In this document: in pieces, positions 17,658 through 27,518 of the stretch
How the letters are laid out: the number at the start of each line of letters is the position of its first letter
How positions within the stretch are numbered: position 1 is the first letter of the stretch
The notes under the pieces: generated by a model
What the model saw: only the letters and a program-made list of their open reading frames with translations
The model's database searches: none
Told to the model about the DNA's origin: nothing
NCBI GenBank assembly: GCA_964522605.1
Contig: CAZFWV010000036.1
Span: forward strand, 1-34,844
Source: CAVZLD01 sp964522605
GTDB taxonomy: Bacteria; Planctomycetota; Planctomycetia; Pirellulales; Pirellulaceae
Direction: 5' to 3'
Length of the DNA stretch: 34,844 bases
Made by a program: the position numbers and the translations under genes

Positions 17658-18911
17658 ATGACCGGATTTTGCTGGAAGGAAACGACTGCCCGACGCGTGC
17701 CGGACGCCCGTCCAGGCGCCGAGTACCGGGCACGTCCCGACGCGGTAGGAAGGCACCGCGGGTCGTTGGTCATCGGGCTGCTGAGTGCGCTAATCTGGCT
17801 ACCGGGCTGTTCCGTATGGCAACTCGCCCACCGAACGATGTATTCCGAATTGCGAGACTATCCGCAGGTTACGGATGGAAAGCTCGCCTGTCGGCAGTAT
17901 CAACGATGGGCGAAGGATGAATGGACACAGGTCGTTCAGGAATCGGGCGGAGGCTTTTCTTCGGATTACGGCAGCGGATTCATTCAGGGCTTTGTCGACC
18001 AGGTTTACGCGGGGGGAAAAGCCCAAGCACCGGCGATACCACCGCGGAAATACTGGCGGATCGGGTACCGTAATGCGCGGGGAGAGCGAGCCGTTGAGGA
18101 TTGGTACGCTGGTTTTCGGCACGGGGCCCGGATCGCGCGCGAAGGCGGCTACCGAGAGCAATCCGTCATTCCTTCCTCGCTGAGGGCGGCCTACGTGGAA
18201 GAGGCCGAACCGCTGTTCGCCTCCGAATCGGACTCCCCGGTGATCGAAGAGGGCGAATTGCTCGAGCCAACTCCGGCCGAATCGATTCCCGAACCGGAAG
18301 ATCTTGAGTCGGCGCCGCCCCGACCGGTGCCGGTTCCGGCGGAGCCGATCCTCTTGGAACCGTCGACCGACCCACTCGACGACAGCGCATCGGTGCCAAC
18401 ACCGACCGAGCAGGCGGCACCCCAGATCACATCGCTCACCGGTTCCAACGAACGCGCGGCACTCGATGTCCGGACGCGGAGTGACGAACGACTCAACACG
18501 GCGGTAAGTCTTCCTTCCGACGCGGAACCGGCATCGCCGGTAGTCCCCTACACGGAGGATCCCGAAGGACCGCCGGTTCCGCCCTGGCATCGACCGAACC
18601 TTGCGGGACCGGATCCGAGCCCCGAAGTCGGATCCGGTGTGGTGGTCCCGGCGAGTTTCGATCCATTCGGTGGCACGCCGTTTCAGGAGACACTCGGCCT
18701 GAACCCGCCCGATCCGGTCGCACCCACGGGACGGCAGATGTCGGGCGCGCGAACAGAGAGAATCGTGCCGGCGGAGAAGCCAACTCCTGCGGAAGAACCA
18801 GCGGATGCACCGCCCGGAACGGGACCGCGATTCACCGAGGCGGCAGACCCCATGAATGACGCCTGGCAGCCGCCGCCCTCGCCCCCCTCGACTTGGAAGA
18901 GCCGGAATTGA
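17658..18911 (+). CDS. putative lipoprotein with Pro/Glu-rich tail, unknown function
   Basis: 417 residues from ATG at 17658. A hydrophobic segment ending in LPGC (Cys51) looks like a lipobox, but the preceding n-region of about 35 residues is unusually long. A TTG at 17766 with AGGAAGG upstream would give a short signal with Cys15 instead. After the Cys, about 110 residues (MYSELRDYPQVTDGKLACRQ through the RNARGERAVEDWYAGFRHGA region) look like a folded domain rich in Tyr, Trp and Arg. The rest is a low-complexity Pro/Glu/Ala-rich extension. No function can be assigned. It ends 53 bases before the Wza-like lipoprotein gene, so the two are probably one operon and may work together in the envelope. 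Confidence 0.7.
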   Translation: MTGFCWKETTARRVPDARPGAEYRARPDAVGRHRGSLVIGLLSALIWLPGCSVWQLAHRTMYSELRDYPQVTDGKLACRQYQRWAKDEWTQVVQESGGGFSSDYGSGFIQGFVDQVYAGGKAQAPAIPPRKYWRIGYRNARGERAVEDWYAGFRHGARIAREGGYREQSVIPSSLRAAYVEEAEPLFASESDSPVIEEGELLEPTPAESIPEPEDLESAPPRPVPVPAEPILLEPSTDPLDDSASVPTPTEQAAPQITSLTGSNERAALDVRTRSDERLNTAVSLPSDAEPASPVVPYTEDPEGPPVPPWHRPNLAGPDPSPEVGSGVVVPASFDPFGGTPFQETLGLNPPDPVAPTGRQMSGARTERIVPAEKPTPAEEPADAPPGTGPRFTEAADPMNDAWQPPPSPPSTWKSRN

Positions 18912-18964
18912 CGCCCGAAATGACACGGAAGTCTGCGAATCCATTATCGACCGGTGACACAACC

Positions 18965-20353
18965 ATGGCATGGCCGAACGAAGCGTTATGCCCTGTACGG
19001 TGTCGTTGGCGAACGATCGAGATCGGTTCGCTGGTCGTTTGGTGTGCCTTGTTGACCGGTTGCGCTGCAATCACGAATCCGGTAGCAAACGGCGTTCCTG
19101 CTCGATTATTACCCGAGGAACTGTTGGCCGATTCGAAGGAAGAGACGGAACCGATTCCCCTCGCCTGGCTCCGCGTGAAACCGCCCGAAGTCTACCGCTT
19201 GGACGCGGGGGACATTCTGGGTGTCTACATCGAAGGCGCCCTGGGCGATCGCAATCAGGTCCCGCCGATTCACTTCCCTCAGGTGGCCGACTTGCCACCT
19301 TCGATCGGCTATCCGATCCCCGTGAGTGAAAGCGGGGACGTTCCGTTGCCGCTGGTCAAGCGTGTGAATGTTCGCGGCTTAACGCTTGAGGAAGCCCAAG
19401 AGAAGATCTCGATGGCCTACACCGGGGGGACCCCCGGAGCAAAACAGTTTTTGAAGCCCGAAGAGGCTCGCATCCTGGTGACGCTGGTCCGTCCCCGCCA
19501 GACGCGCATTCTGCTCGTGCGGGAAGACTCCCCCAACCAGCGTGTCAATGTGAACGATCCCGACTACCGACTGTTCGGTTCGGCTCCCTATCTTTCGAAC
19601 CGCGGACAAGGTTCTGGCAGCATCATCGAACTGCCAGAAACGGAAGCGGACGTGCTGAGTGTGCTGGCGCAAACGGGCGGCTTACCGGGCCCCACTGCAG
19701 CCAACGAAGTCATCATCTATCGGGGTTTCAACGGACTGGACGGATACGACCTACCGCCCAAGTGGAACGAAGACGGATTCCGTACCGGTCAGCGCCGCAC
19801 ATCCGCGGATGAGCCGCGCACGATTCGCATTCCGCTGCGCGTTACTCCGGGAACCGAACCGCCGTTCAGTCCTGACGACGTCCATCTGGAGTCGGGCGAT
19901 ATCGTGTTCATTCCGTCGCGAGAAACGGACGTCTACTACACCGGCGGGTTGATGCCCGCGCGCGAGGTGCCTCTGCCGAGGGACTATGATTTGCGCGTCG
20001 TGGAAGCCATTCTGCGTGTCGGCGGTCCCGTGCTGAACGGCGGACAATTCCTGGGAGGCTTCGGCGGACAGGTCGCCTTCTCGCGCGGTTTGGGCAACCC
20101 GAATCCCAGTCTGCTCACCATTTTGCGAAAGACACCCGGCGGCGGACAGGTTCCGATTCGCGTCAACCTGAATCGGGCGCTGCGCGACAACCGCGAGAAC
20201 CTCTTGATTATGCCGGGTGACGTCCTGCTGCTGCAGGAAACTCCGGCCGAGGCCGTTGCGCGGTATGTGTCCGAAGTCTTGGGTCTGAACGCCTTTGCCG
20301 AAGTGTTCAGTCGAGGCTCGACGATCGGAACCGTCAATGTGCAAGGTCCGTGA
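18965..20353 (+). CDS. Wza-like polysaccharide biosynthesis/export lipoprotein (Poly_export, SLBB)
   Basis: 462 residues from ATG at 18965 (GGTGA upstream); an in-frame ATG at 18920 is possible. The signal ends in a lipobox LLTGC (Cys33). The Poly_export domain starts at about 76 with VYRLDAGDILGVYIEG, the family's YRxxxGDxL pattern, and continues through PLPLVKRVNVRGLTLEEAQE. An SLBB-like segment is near 321-360 (YYTGGLMPAREVPLPRDYDL), and the protein ends with MPGDVLLLQETPAEAVARYV. Relatives form an outer-membrane channel through which capsule or exopolysaccharide leaves the cell. The partner tyrosine kinase and glycosyltransferases are not in the window. Flanking PEP-CTERM genes fit the known link of exosortase targets with exopolysaccharide. 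Confidence 0.87.
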   Translation: MAWPNEALCPVRCRWRTIEIGSLVVWCALLTGCAAITNPVANGVPARLLPEELLADSKEETEPIPLAWLRVKPPEVYRLDAGDILGVYIEGALGDRNQVPPIHFPQVADLPPSIGYPIPVSESGDVPLPLVKRVNVRGLTLEEAQEKISMAYTGGTPGAKQFLKPEEARILVTLVRPRQTRILLVREDSPNQRVNVNDPDYRLFGSAPYLSNRGQGSGSIIELPETEADVLSVLAQTGGLPGPTAANEVIIYRGFNGLDGYDLPPKWNEDGFRTGQRRTSADEPRTIRIPLRVTPGTEPPFSPDDVHLESGDIVFIPSRETDVYYTGGLMPAREVPLPRDYDLRVVEAILRVGGPVLNGGQFLGGFGGQVAFSRGLGNPNPSLLTILRKTPGGGQVPIRVNLNRALRDNRENLLIMPGDVLLLQETPAEAVARYVSEVLGLNAFAEVFSRGSTIGTVNVQGP

Positions 20354-20554
20354 CGGCCGTGACGACCGCCGGATTCGTCGTCTTACGGACTTCTTGATTT
20401 CAGCGCGGCGAGGAATTGGTGCCAGAAGAATTCTGCCGCGGATCCGCGCGGAAAGACGCGGAATGGCGAATTCAATCGTGAAAACGTTTCCGGCCCGCGT
20501 TCCGCCCGGCCTTTGATCCGCGGCCCTCCGCGACCAAGCCCGGTCGTCGAGTCC

Positions 20555-22192
20555 TCACGTCCTGGCAAGCCGGCGACGCAAGAACCCAACCAGGGTCGCT
20601 GCGGCGAAGAGGACCAGTCCCATCGAGCCGGGTTCGGGCACCATCGCTCGTGCGGTCAAGCGAGGTCCGCGCTCGTATGCACCGCCCTGCAGCACGAGGA
20701 CGAGGTCCGAGGTATCGAATTCCCCGTTTCCGTCCCAATCCCCCGTATCCCATCGGGCGTTATCGGCCACGCCGTCTTCATAGACGCCGCCCTGAAGCAC
20801 CAGCACGAAATCGGCCGTGTCGAACTCTCCATCCAGATTCGAATCACCGAAAAACGTATTCGCAATCTGTTCGACCCACACCGTGCGGTCGCTCTGGTCA
20901 ACCCGCTCATCGCCGTTCAAATCGAAGCCGCCCGGGTGGATTTTCCCGCGGGTGGCATCCGTCAACAGGTCAATATCGATGACATCAATTCGTCCATCAC
21001 GATTGAAGTCGCCCTCAACGGTCGGAGGCAGCTCAAACAGGTAGGCCGCCCCCGCATCCAGATCAATATCGTCGTCTTGCGGTGCTCCGACGAATATCCG
21101 GTACCCGTCCAGATCGACCGACTCGCCGAACGAATCTCGCAACTCCAGATCGGATGGCTGCAGCAGCGCCAATTGCTGCCCGGTGATCACGTCGAACGCG
21201 TAGGCGGCACCCCGAACCACCGGACTGCTCAGGGCACTGGCACCAATCAGGATCGTATTTCCATCGATGTCGACCGCCCCGCCGAAATTGTTTCCCTCCC
21301 GCGAATCCTCGGGCACAAACTTCCACAGTTGCTCTCCGGTAGCCACATCAAACAGATACGCCGCCCCCTCGCCTGCACCGCCATCCGGAGCGCCGATAAC
21401 AGCCAAATCTCCGGCGATCGCTACATCAAACCCGAACTCATCCCCGTCATATCCATCCGTCGGCTGCAACTTGCGAAGTTGCTGCCCGGTCTGCACATCG
21501 AAGACGTAGGCGGCTCCGGGAATCAGATCGTCGTGGAGATCGTAATATGCGGATCCGGGCGCACCGACAATCGCATACCGATCGCTTACGGCAACGTCGG
21601 CGCCGAAATCTGAGCCCAAAAACGGATCGCTGGGCTCGAATCGATGACGTTGCGCGCCCGACGACAGGTCAAACAGGTAGGCGGATCCCGTTCCCGTCTG
21701 ATAGTTCGGTGCGCCGATGATCGCCCAGTCGTGATGCAGGTTGATGCCAAAACCGAATTCGTCCCCGGGAAAAGCGTCCTCCGGCTGCAAACGCGCCAGC
21801 TCGGCCCCCGTGACCGCATCAAAGACATAGGCGCTGCCGGCAACGCGGGAACTTGAGTACGGATTGCCCGGATCTCCCACGAGCAGCCGGGTGGCGGACA
21901 TCTTGGCATTGAAGCCGAAGAGATCATCCGGACGGGATCCGGACGGAATCAGCGTTTGGGTCCGTTGGCCTGTCGTCAGGTCGAACAAGTATCCAACGCC
22001 CGGACCGCTCGTCCCGGCCGGAGCACCGGCAAAACCCACGTTGCCGTGCATCGCCGTCGAAAATCCCAGCTGGCCGCGACGCGATGCGTCGGGAGCAGTC
22101 AGCTTGCGCGTCTCCGCCGTCCACGCCAGAGAGGTGCTTCCCAGGACGAATGCCCACAATCCCAGCCCAAACCAGCGTTTCAGGTGCCTCAT
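20555..22192 (-). CDS. PEP-CTERM protein with FG-GAP-like propeller repeats and dockerin-like modules
   Basis: 545 residues from ATG at 22190-22192, GAGG 7 bases upstream. Signal peptide 1-26. About seven repeats follow (35-395) of the form FG..V..DG..A.IGAP....GAAY.FD..TGQQL..L.P.D, typical of FG-GAP/beta-propeller proteins. Dockerin-like calcium loops are at about 394-500 (GDFNRDGRIDVIDIDLL, FDLNGDERVDQSD, GDSNLDGEFDTADFVLVL, GDWDGNGEFDTSDLVLVL). The end is a PEP-CTERM signal with VPEPGSMGLVLFAAATLVGF and a basic tail. It is probably exported, exosortase-processed and surface-retained. It converges on the polysaccharide export gene. The dockerin-like modules closely resemble those of the giant lamin-tail protein. 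Confidence 0.88.
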   Translation of the reverse strand: MRHLKRWFGLGLWAFVLGSTSLAWTAETRKLTAPDASRRGQLGFSTAMHGNVGFAGAPAGTSGPGVGYLFDLTTGQRTQTLIPSGSRPDDLFGFNAKMSATRLLVGDPGNPYSSSRVAGSAYVFDAVTGAELARLQPEDAFPGDEFGFGINLHHDWAIIGAPNYQTGTGSAYLFDLSSGAQRHRFEPSDPFLGSDFGADVAVSDRYAIVGAPGSAYYDLHDDLIPGAAYVFDVQTGQQLRKLQPTDGYDGDEFGFDVAIAGDLAVIGAPDGGAGEGAAYLFDVATGEQLWKFVPEDSREGNNFGGAVDIDGNTILIGASALSSPVVRGAAYAFDVITGQQLALLQPSDLELRDSFGESVDLDGYRIFVGAPQDDDIDLDAGAAYLFELPPTVEGDFNRDGRIDVIDIDLLTDATRGKIHPGGFDLNGDERVDQSDRTVWVEQIANTFFGDSNLDGEFDTADFVLVLQGGVYEDGVADNARWDTGDWDGNGEFDTSDLVLVLQGGAYERGPRLTARAMVPEPGSMGLVLFAAATLVGFLRRRLART

Positions 22193-22315
22193 CTCATATC
22201 CTCTTCCATCCGAAATGAACTATTTCTCAGTCTAGTCGAGTCCGCGAAAAGTTCCAGAATCCGGCATGGCCGTTCCGGAGCGATGATTTCCACGAGGGCT
22301 GTGCCACAGGTTCGG

Positions 22316-22463
22316 GATGACTCAAGAACAACTTCGGCATTTGGGTGCCTGGGGTCGAGACGCGAGGAACGAGCGTCGAGCCCCCAGCCGCGTGACCTGG
22401 GGGCTCGCTGTGCTCGACCCAGCCACCCTCGTTGGAAGACAACGAAGTTATTCTTGAGTCATC
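22316..22463 (-). repeat. palindromic dispersed element, copy 1
   Basis: Bounded by GATGACTCAAGAA (22316-22328) and its exact complement ending at 22463. The interior is strongly self-complementary (GGGGTCGAG, CTCGACCC, GAGCCCCCAG, CTGGGGGCTC). In reverse orientation it matches 29088-29243 and 34738-34844 nearly base for base. It abuts the stop codon of the DUF218 gene at 22472. Confidence 0.85.
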
Positions 22464-22471
22464 GCTAAGAA

Positions 22472-23314
22472 TCAGCGGCCGACAAGAAACGCCAGGTACT
22501 CGCGAACGCACAGCTCGGTGCTGACGAAACCCTCGCCTGTGGGAACCATCGAGAGGGGCCACGGCAGGAGAACGCCGGTCCGAAAATCAGCCGGCACGGG
22601 AACGACATTCAGGCCGTTCGCCTGGGCCAGTCGGGTCGCCCGAGGCAAATGGCAAGCCGATGTCAACAAGCCGACGCGCGTCGACGATTCGTCCGCGATC
22701 AACTCGCGAATCTGCCGCATTTCCTCCGACGTGTTGCGACCGCCAATCTCGAGGATCGCCTCCGACGGAATCCCCAGTTCGGTCCAACAGCGTGCCGCGG
22801 CCGCCGCTGGACCGAGTTCCTGTTTCGTGTACCAGGTAAAATGGCGTCCGGTGCTGACGAGCCGTTTGACTTTGCCGGCGTGATACAACCGCGCAGCCAG
22901 CATGACTCGGTCGCCTCGGGAACTCAGCCAGACCGCTCCGTCACGATTCGAGAGCGTTCCCCCACCCAAGACGATCAGCATATCGAAGGGCTCGACGCGC
23001 TGCGGTTCCACTTTTTCGTAGCGAGTTTCGAGCAGCGACAGGATCCGGTCACTGGTGTAGGCACTGCCCGCCACCCAGTAGAACAGCAGCAACACCAACA
23101 AGACGAACCCCCAACGGCGATCCATCAGGAAACCGACATAGGTCATCGCCAGGAGGGCCAACCAGATGACTCCGCAGGGCAACAGGAGTTGCGTGGCGAG
23201 TTTTTCGAGAAACGATCGTTCGAGAAACACGCCGCACGCGGCGATGACGAGGCAGACTGTGACGATCAGCCCGATGACGTGCTTCCAAACAGGAATCCGG
23301 GGTCGGTCATTCAC
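22472..23314 (-). CDS. DUF218 (YdcF/ElyC-like) membrane protein
   Basis: 280 residues from GTG at 23312-23314, supported by AAGGA 9 bases upstream; the longer frame to 23500 runs through a heptamer repeat and the divergent tsaB gene. Three hydrophobic helices (about 12-31, 37-62, 65-85) are followed by a cytoplasmic or periplasmic DUF218 domain: FDMLIVLGGG, SSRGDRVMLAARLYHAGK, TSEEMRQIRELI and LLTSACHLPRA. In Escherichia coli the DUF218 protein ElyC is linked to envelope biogenesis and undecaprenyl-phosphate carrier metabolism, while YdcF and SanA have other roles. An envelope role is likely; the exact one is unclear. Confidence 0.85.
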   Translation of the reverse strand: MNDRPRIPVWKHVIGLIVTVCLVIAACGVFLERSFLEKLATQLLLPCGVIWLALLAMTYVGFLMDRRWGFVLLVLLLFYWVAGSAYTSDRILSLLETRYEKVEPQRVEPFDMLIVLGGGTLSNRDGAVWLSSRGDRVMLAARLYHAGKVKRLVSTGRHFTWYTKQELGPAAAAARCWTELGIPSEAILEIGGRNTSEEMRQIRELIADESSTRVGLLTSACHLPRATRLAQANGLNVVPVPADFRTGVLLPWPLSMVPTGEGFVSTELCVREYLAFLVGR

Positions 23315-23335
23315 GAGTTTCCGTCCTTTTGGATG

Positions 23336-23365
23336 TAGGCTGGAGGCTGAAGGCTGAAGGCTGTA
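23336..23365. repeat. short AGGCTGG/AGGCTGA heptamer repeat
   Basis: TAGGCTGGAGGCTG followed by AAGGCTG-type units. The first 14 bases are identical to 12744-12757. It lies in the divergent spacer between the DUF218 gene and tsaB. Confidence 0.75.
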
Positions 23366-23425
23366 GTGTAGTGAAGCCTTCGGGCGGCGACTGTTCAATC
23401 CTGGCATCGGAAAAGAGGCTTCGCG

Positions 23426-24112
23426 GTGTACACAATCGCATTGGAAACGTCGGGCACACCGGGAAGCCTGGCCCTGCTGGATGGCGACACAGTATTGCAC
23501 CAGTCGGTTCTGCCGCGTGAGCCTCGGATGGCCCGAACTTTCGCGCCCCAGATCGAACAGGCCTTACAGCAGGTGAATTGGCAGCCACGGCAGGTCGGTC
23601 TGTTCGCCGTCTCGGAGGGCCCCGGCTCGTTTACCGGGCTTCGCATTGCGGTGACCGCAGCCAAGGTCTTCGCCTACGCCACGGGCTGCGAAGTCCTGGG
23701 ACTCAACACGCTGGAGGTGATGGCCACCCAAATTCCGCCGGATGGATCCCGCGTCTGGGCAACCCTGGACGCCCAGCGGGGACAGTTGTATGCCGAGTCG
23801 TTTCAATGGAGCGGGCAGCGGTGGGAAAGTCAGACGGCGCCGCAGATTTGGGACGTGGACCGTTGGATCGCACAATTGCGGTCCGGCGACATCATTACGG
23901 GGACGGGGTTGGCTCGATGCTCGGCGCGCATCCCCTCGTCGGTGCGTACGGCCGATCCGTCCCGGTGGATCCCCCAGGCGGAAACGTTGGGGCGGCTGGC
24001 CATCGGCCGATTCCTGGCCGGAGAGCGGCAAAACCCGTGGACCCTGGTACCGCGATATTACCGGCCAAGTGCAGCCGAAGAAAAATGGGCTCAGCGGACA
24101 ACCGAGCCTTGA
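23426..24112 (+). CDS. tsaB: TsaB, tRNA threonylcarbamoyladenosine biosynthesis protein
   Basis: 228 residues from GTG at 23426, with AGAGG 7 bases upstream. ASKHA-type start MYTIALETSGTPGSLALL; signature SEGPGSFTGLRIAVTAAKVFAYA at about 68-90, diagnostic for TsaB/YeaZ. TsaB scaffolds TsaD and TsaE in forming the t6A37 modification of ANN-decoding tRNAs and lacks catalysis itself. It is a single gene here, divergent from the DUF218 gene and convergent with hemL. tsaD and tsaE are not nearby. Confidence 0.93.
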   Translation: MYTIALETSGTPGSLALLDGDTVLHQSVLPREPRMARTFAPQIEQALQQVNWQPRQVGLFAVSEGPGSFTGLRIAVTAAKVFAYATGCEVLGLNTLEVMATQIPPDGSRVWATLDAQRGQLYAESFQWSGQRWESQTAPQIWDVDRWIAQLRSGDIITGTGLARCSARIPSSVRTADPSRWIPQAETLGRLAIGRFLAGERQNPWTLVPRYYRPSAAEEKWAQRTTEP

Positions 24113-24181
24113 TCGCCGGTCCGGAGACGGGATGACCCGCGGGGGGATTGCCGTCGACGCGGTCGATCGAGCGGCTGTGTC

Positions 24182-25462
24182 TCAGACGCCGAGCACTTCC
24201 CGCGCTGCCTGCACCGTTCGGTCGATCTCGTCGTTCGTGTGGGCGGCGGAGACAAACAGCGCTTCGAATTGACTGCAGGGCATATAGACGCCGCGATCGG
24301 CCAATCCCCAGAAATATCGCGCGAACTGATCCGTATCGCACTGACTGGCTGCCTGCCAGTCGCGAACCGGTCCCGGGTGGAAAAACAGCGTCATCATGCT
24401 GCCCACACGTGAGACGGTGTGCGGGACGCCGGCGTCGGTGGCCGCTTGCTGCAGTCCCTCGGCCAAACGCGCGGAAACCGTTTCGAGATGTTCGTAGGGT
24501 GAATCGTCGCGCAGGCTTCGCAGGGTCGCGATTCCGGCGGCGGTTGCCAGAGGATTTCCACTGAGGGTCCCCGCCTGAAAGACTTTTCCCGCCGGCAGCA
24601 CGTGATTCATCAGATCGGCTCTTCCGCCGTAGGCGCCGAGAGGCAAACCTCCGCCCACGATCTTGCCGAGCGTCGTTAAGTCGGGTCGGATTCCATCCCG
24701 GGACTGGGCTCCTCCGTAGGCCACACGAAATCCGGTCATGACTTCGTCGTAGATCAGGAGTACACCACAGCGGTCCGTCCATTGACGGAGCGACTGAAGA
24801 AATTCCTGTTGTGCCGGGACACACCCCATGTTGCCGACAATGGGCTCGAGAATGACGGCCGCAATTGTGTCGCCGTGCTGCCGGAACACCTGATCGACCG
24901 CTTCGACATCGTTGTACGGGAGAATGAGCGTGTCCTGGGTCGTCCCGGGAGTCACGCCGGGGGAATTGGGGACCGCGAGCGTGGCGGCCGCGCTGCCGGC
25001 GGCCACGAGCAGACTGTCGACGTGGCCGTGATAGTTGCCGGCGAATTTGACGATTCGGTCCCGTCCCGTTGCGCCACGCGCCAGTCGAATCGCGCTCATC
25101 GTGGCCTCCGTGCCCGAATTCACCAGTCGCACTTTTTCGACCGACGGAACCGCCTGGACGATCATCGCGGCCAATTCATTTTCCGCTTCCGTCGGCGCAC
25201 CGAAACTGGTCCCCAGCGCAGCCGCCTGCTGAACGGCCTGAACGACCTGCGGAGCGGCGTGACCGAGGATCATGGGTCCCCACGATCCGACGTAGTCGAT
25301 GTAGGGATTGTCATCGACATCGTAGAGATAGGCCCCCTGCCCACGGCGGATCACAATCGGTTCCCCCCCCACGGCGCCGAACGCTCGCGCGGGACTATTC
25401 ACGCCTCCCGGAATCAGCTGTTGGGCCCGAACAAAAACTTCGTGACTGCGTCTGCGGTTCAT
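24182..25462 (-). CDS. hemL: glutamate-1-semialdehyde 2,1-aminomutase
   Basis: 426 residues, the usual length. ATG at 25460-25462 starts MNRRRSHEVFVRAQQLIPGG and VNSPARAFGAVGG, a canonical HemL N-terminus. It is a PLP class III aminotransferase fold: NSGTEATMSAIRLAR (cofactor phosphate region), IYDEVMTGFRV with the PLP-ring Asp, and Lys267 in LTTLGKIVGGGLPLGA. It converts glutamate-1-semialdehyde to 5-aminolevulinate for tetrapyrrole synthesis by the C5 pathway. It lies 35 bases after hemB on the same strand, an obvious operon. hemA is not in the window. Confidence 0.95.
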   Translation of the reverse strand: MNRRRSHEVFVRAQQLIPGGVNSPARAFGAVGGEPIVIRRGQGAYLYDVDDNPYIDYVGSWGPMILGHAAPQVVQAVQQAAALGTSFGAPTEAENELAAMIVQAVPSVEKVRLVNSGTEATMSAIRLARGATGRDRIVKFAGNYHGHVDSLLVAAGSAAATLAVPNSPGVTPGTTQDTLILPYNDVEAVDQVFRQHGDTIAAVILEPIVGNMGCVPAQQEFLQSLRQWTDRCGVLLIYDEVMTGFRVAYGGAQSRDGIRPDLTTLGKIVGGGLPLGAYGGRADLMNHVLPAGKVFQAGTLSGNPLATAAGIATLRSLRDDSPYEHLETVSARLAEGLQQAATDAGVPHTVSRVGSMMTLFFHPGPVRDWQAASQCDTDQFARYFWGLADRGVYMPCSQFEALFVSAAHTNDEIDRTVQAAREVLGV

Positions 25463-25497
25463 GGAGCAAAACTACCTTGCGGCAAGCGAGGAAAGGA

Positions 25498-26505
<1,008 letters not shown>

Positions 26506-26546
26506 CCCGCCGTTATACCGGACGCGTCATCCGGCGGAAACGGCGG

Positions 26547-27518
26547 TCAGACCAGAGACGGCTGATTCCCCGCGTCCACGGGCGGCTCATCGCCGGTCGC
26601 AGACAGCACGACGGAACCCCAGGAGAGATCGGATCGGTAAACGGTCAACCGGTTTCGTCCCGCTTCCTTGGATCGGTAGAGAGCCGCATCCGCCTTCTTC
26701 ATGAGAGAGCCGGGCGTGTCATGCGGATGACAAACGGCCAAACCCATACTGAGAGTAACGGCCACTCGAGCGTCATCGACCCCCACGTCGAAATTCGTCG
26801 TCTCGATCTTCCGCCGAATTCGAGTGGCGATATTCAACGCACCTTCCTCGTTTACTCCACTGAGCAGCAGCGCAAACTCATCACCGCCATAGCGTGCCAC
26901 GTGGTCTCCCCCACGGATGGCCTCCTTCAACGTTGCGCCTAATCGCGTAACGACCGCATCTCCGGACGGATGACCGTGCGTATCGTTGATCCACTTGAAG
27001 TGGTCGACATCGATCAGGAGCACGGCGAAGCAGGCTTGGTATCGCTTGAATCGCGAGAACATGAACTGCAGGCTTTCGTCGAACGCCTTCCGGTTGCCAA
27101 CGCCCGAGAGAACGTCGATTCGGGCCTCCAACCGGGTGCGGTCGAGTTCCTGCGCAACTTCTTCCAGCCGGTACCGGGTGCAAACCAGATCGTGCTCCAG
27201 ACTGCGGTTTGACTCCATCACGGAGGTGATCTGCTTCAGCAAAGCCGCCTTGATCGCCTCATATTCTCCGTGGGTCGACAGGTCGTAGACACTCCGCTCG
27301 ACAGACTGCAATTCGTGATTGTGGGTCCCAACTTCGGTCGTCAACGCTTCGGCGCTCTGGACAATCGTCATTAGTGCCTCGAGTGTGCGTTCGCGTTCCT
27401 GGGAGATCTGTTTGGCGTGGCGCCGCAACGCGAAACTATATCCCACGTGGGCCCCAATCCCGATGCTGAGAAGAATACTGGGCAGCAGCCAAATCAAGAG
27501 ATACAAGGAAGTCGTCAT
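26547..27518 (-). CDS. membrane-anchored GGDEF diguanylate cyclase
   Basis: 323 residues; the ATG at 27516-27518 overlaps the EAL gene's TGA in an ATGA. One N-terminal transmembrane helix (about 5-28), a helical coiled-coil-like linker (about 35-130), then a GGDEF domain (about 131-300). The catalytic motif GGDEF (211-215) is intact. An inhibitory I-site RGGD (202-205) lies exactly five residues upstream, which predicts product inhibition by c-di-GMP. NDTHGHPSGD is the nucleotide- and metal-binding region. It should make c-di-GMP at the membrane. The overlap implies translational coupling to the phosphodiesterase. Confidence 0.92.
   Translation of the reverse strand: MTTSLYLLIWLLPSILLSIGIGAHVGYSFALRRHAKQISQERERTLEALMTIVQSAEALTTEVGTHNHELQSVERSVYDLSTHGEYEAIKAALLKQITSVMESNRSLEHDLVCTRYRLEEVAQELDRTRLEARIDVLSGVGNRKAFDESLQFMFSRFKRYQACFAVLLIDVDHFKWINDTHGHPSGDAVVTRLGATLKEAIRGGDHVARYGGDEFALLLSGVNEEGALNIATRIRRKIETTNFDVGVDDARVAVTLSMGLAVCHPHDTPGSLMKKADAALYRSKEAGRNRLTVYRSDLSWGSVVLSATGDEPPVDAGNQPSLV

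Noticed and set aside
17799..19070. 423-residue minus-strand frame
   Set aside because: Arg-rich antisense shadow of the two lipoprotein genes; those have signal peptides and family motifs, this does not.
24113..24181. Terminator between tsaB and hemL
   Set aside because: Only short imperfect G/C palindromes and no T-run were found.
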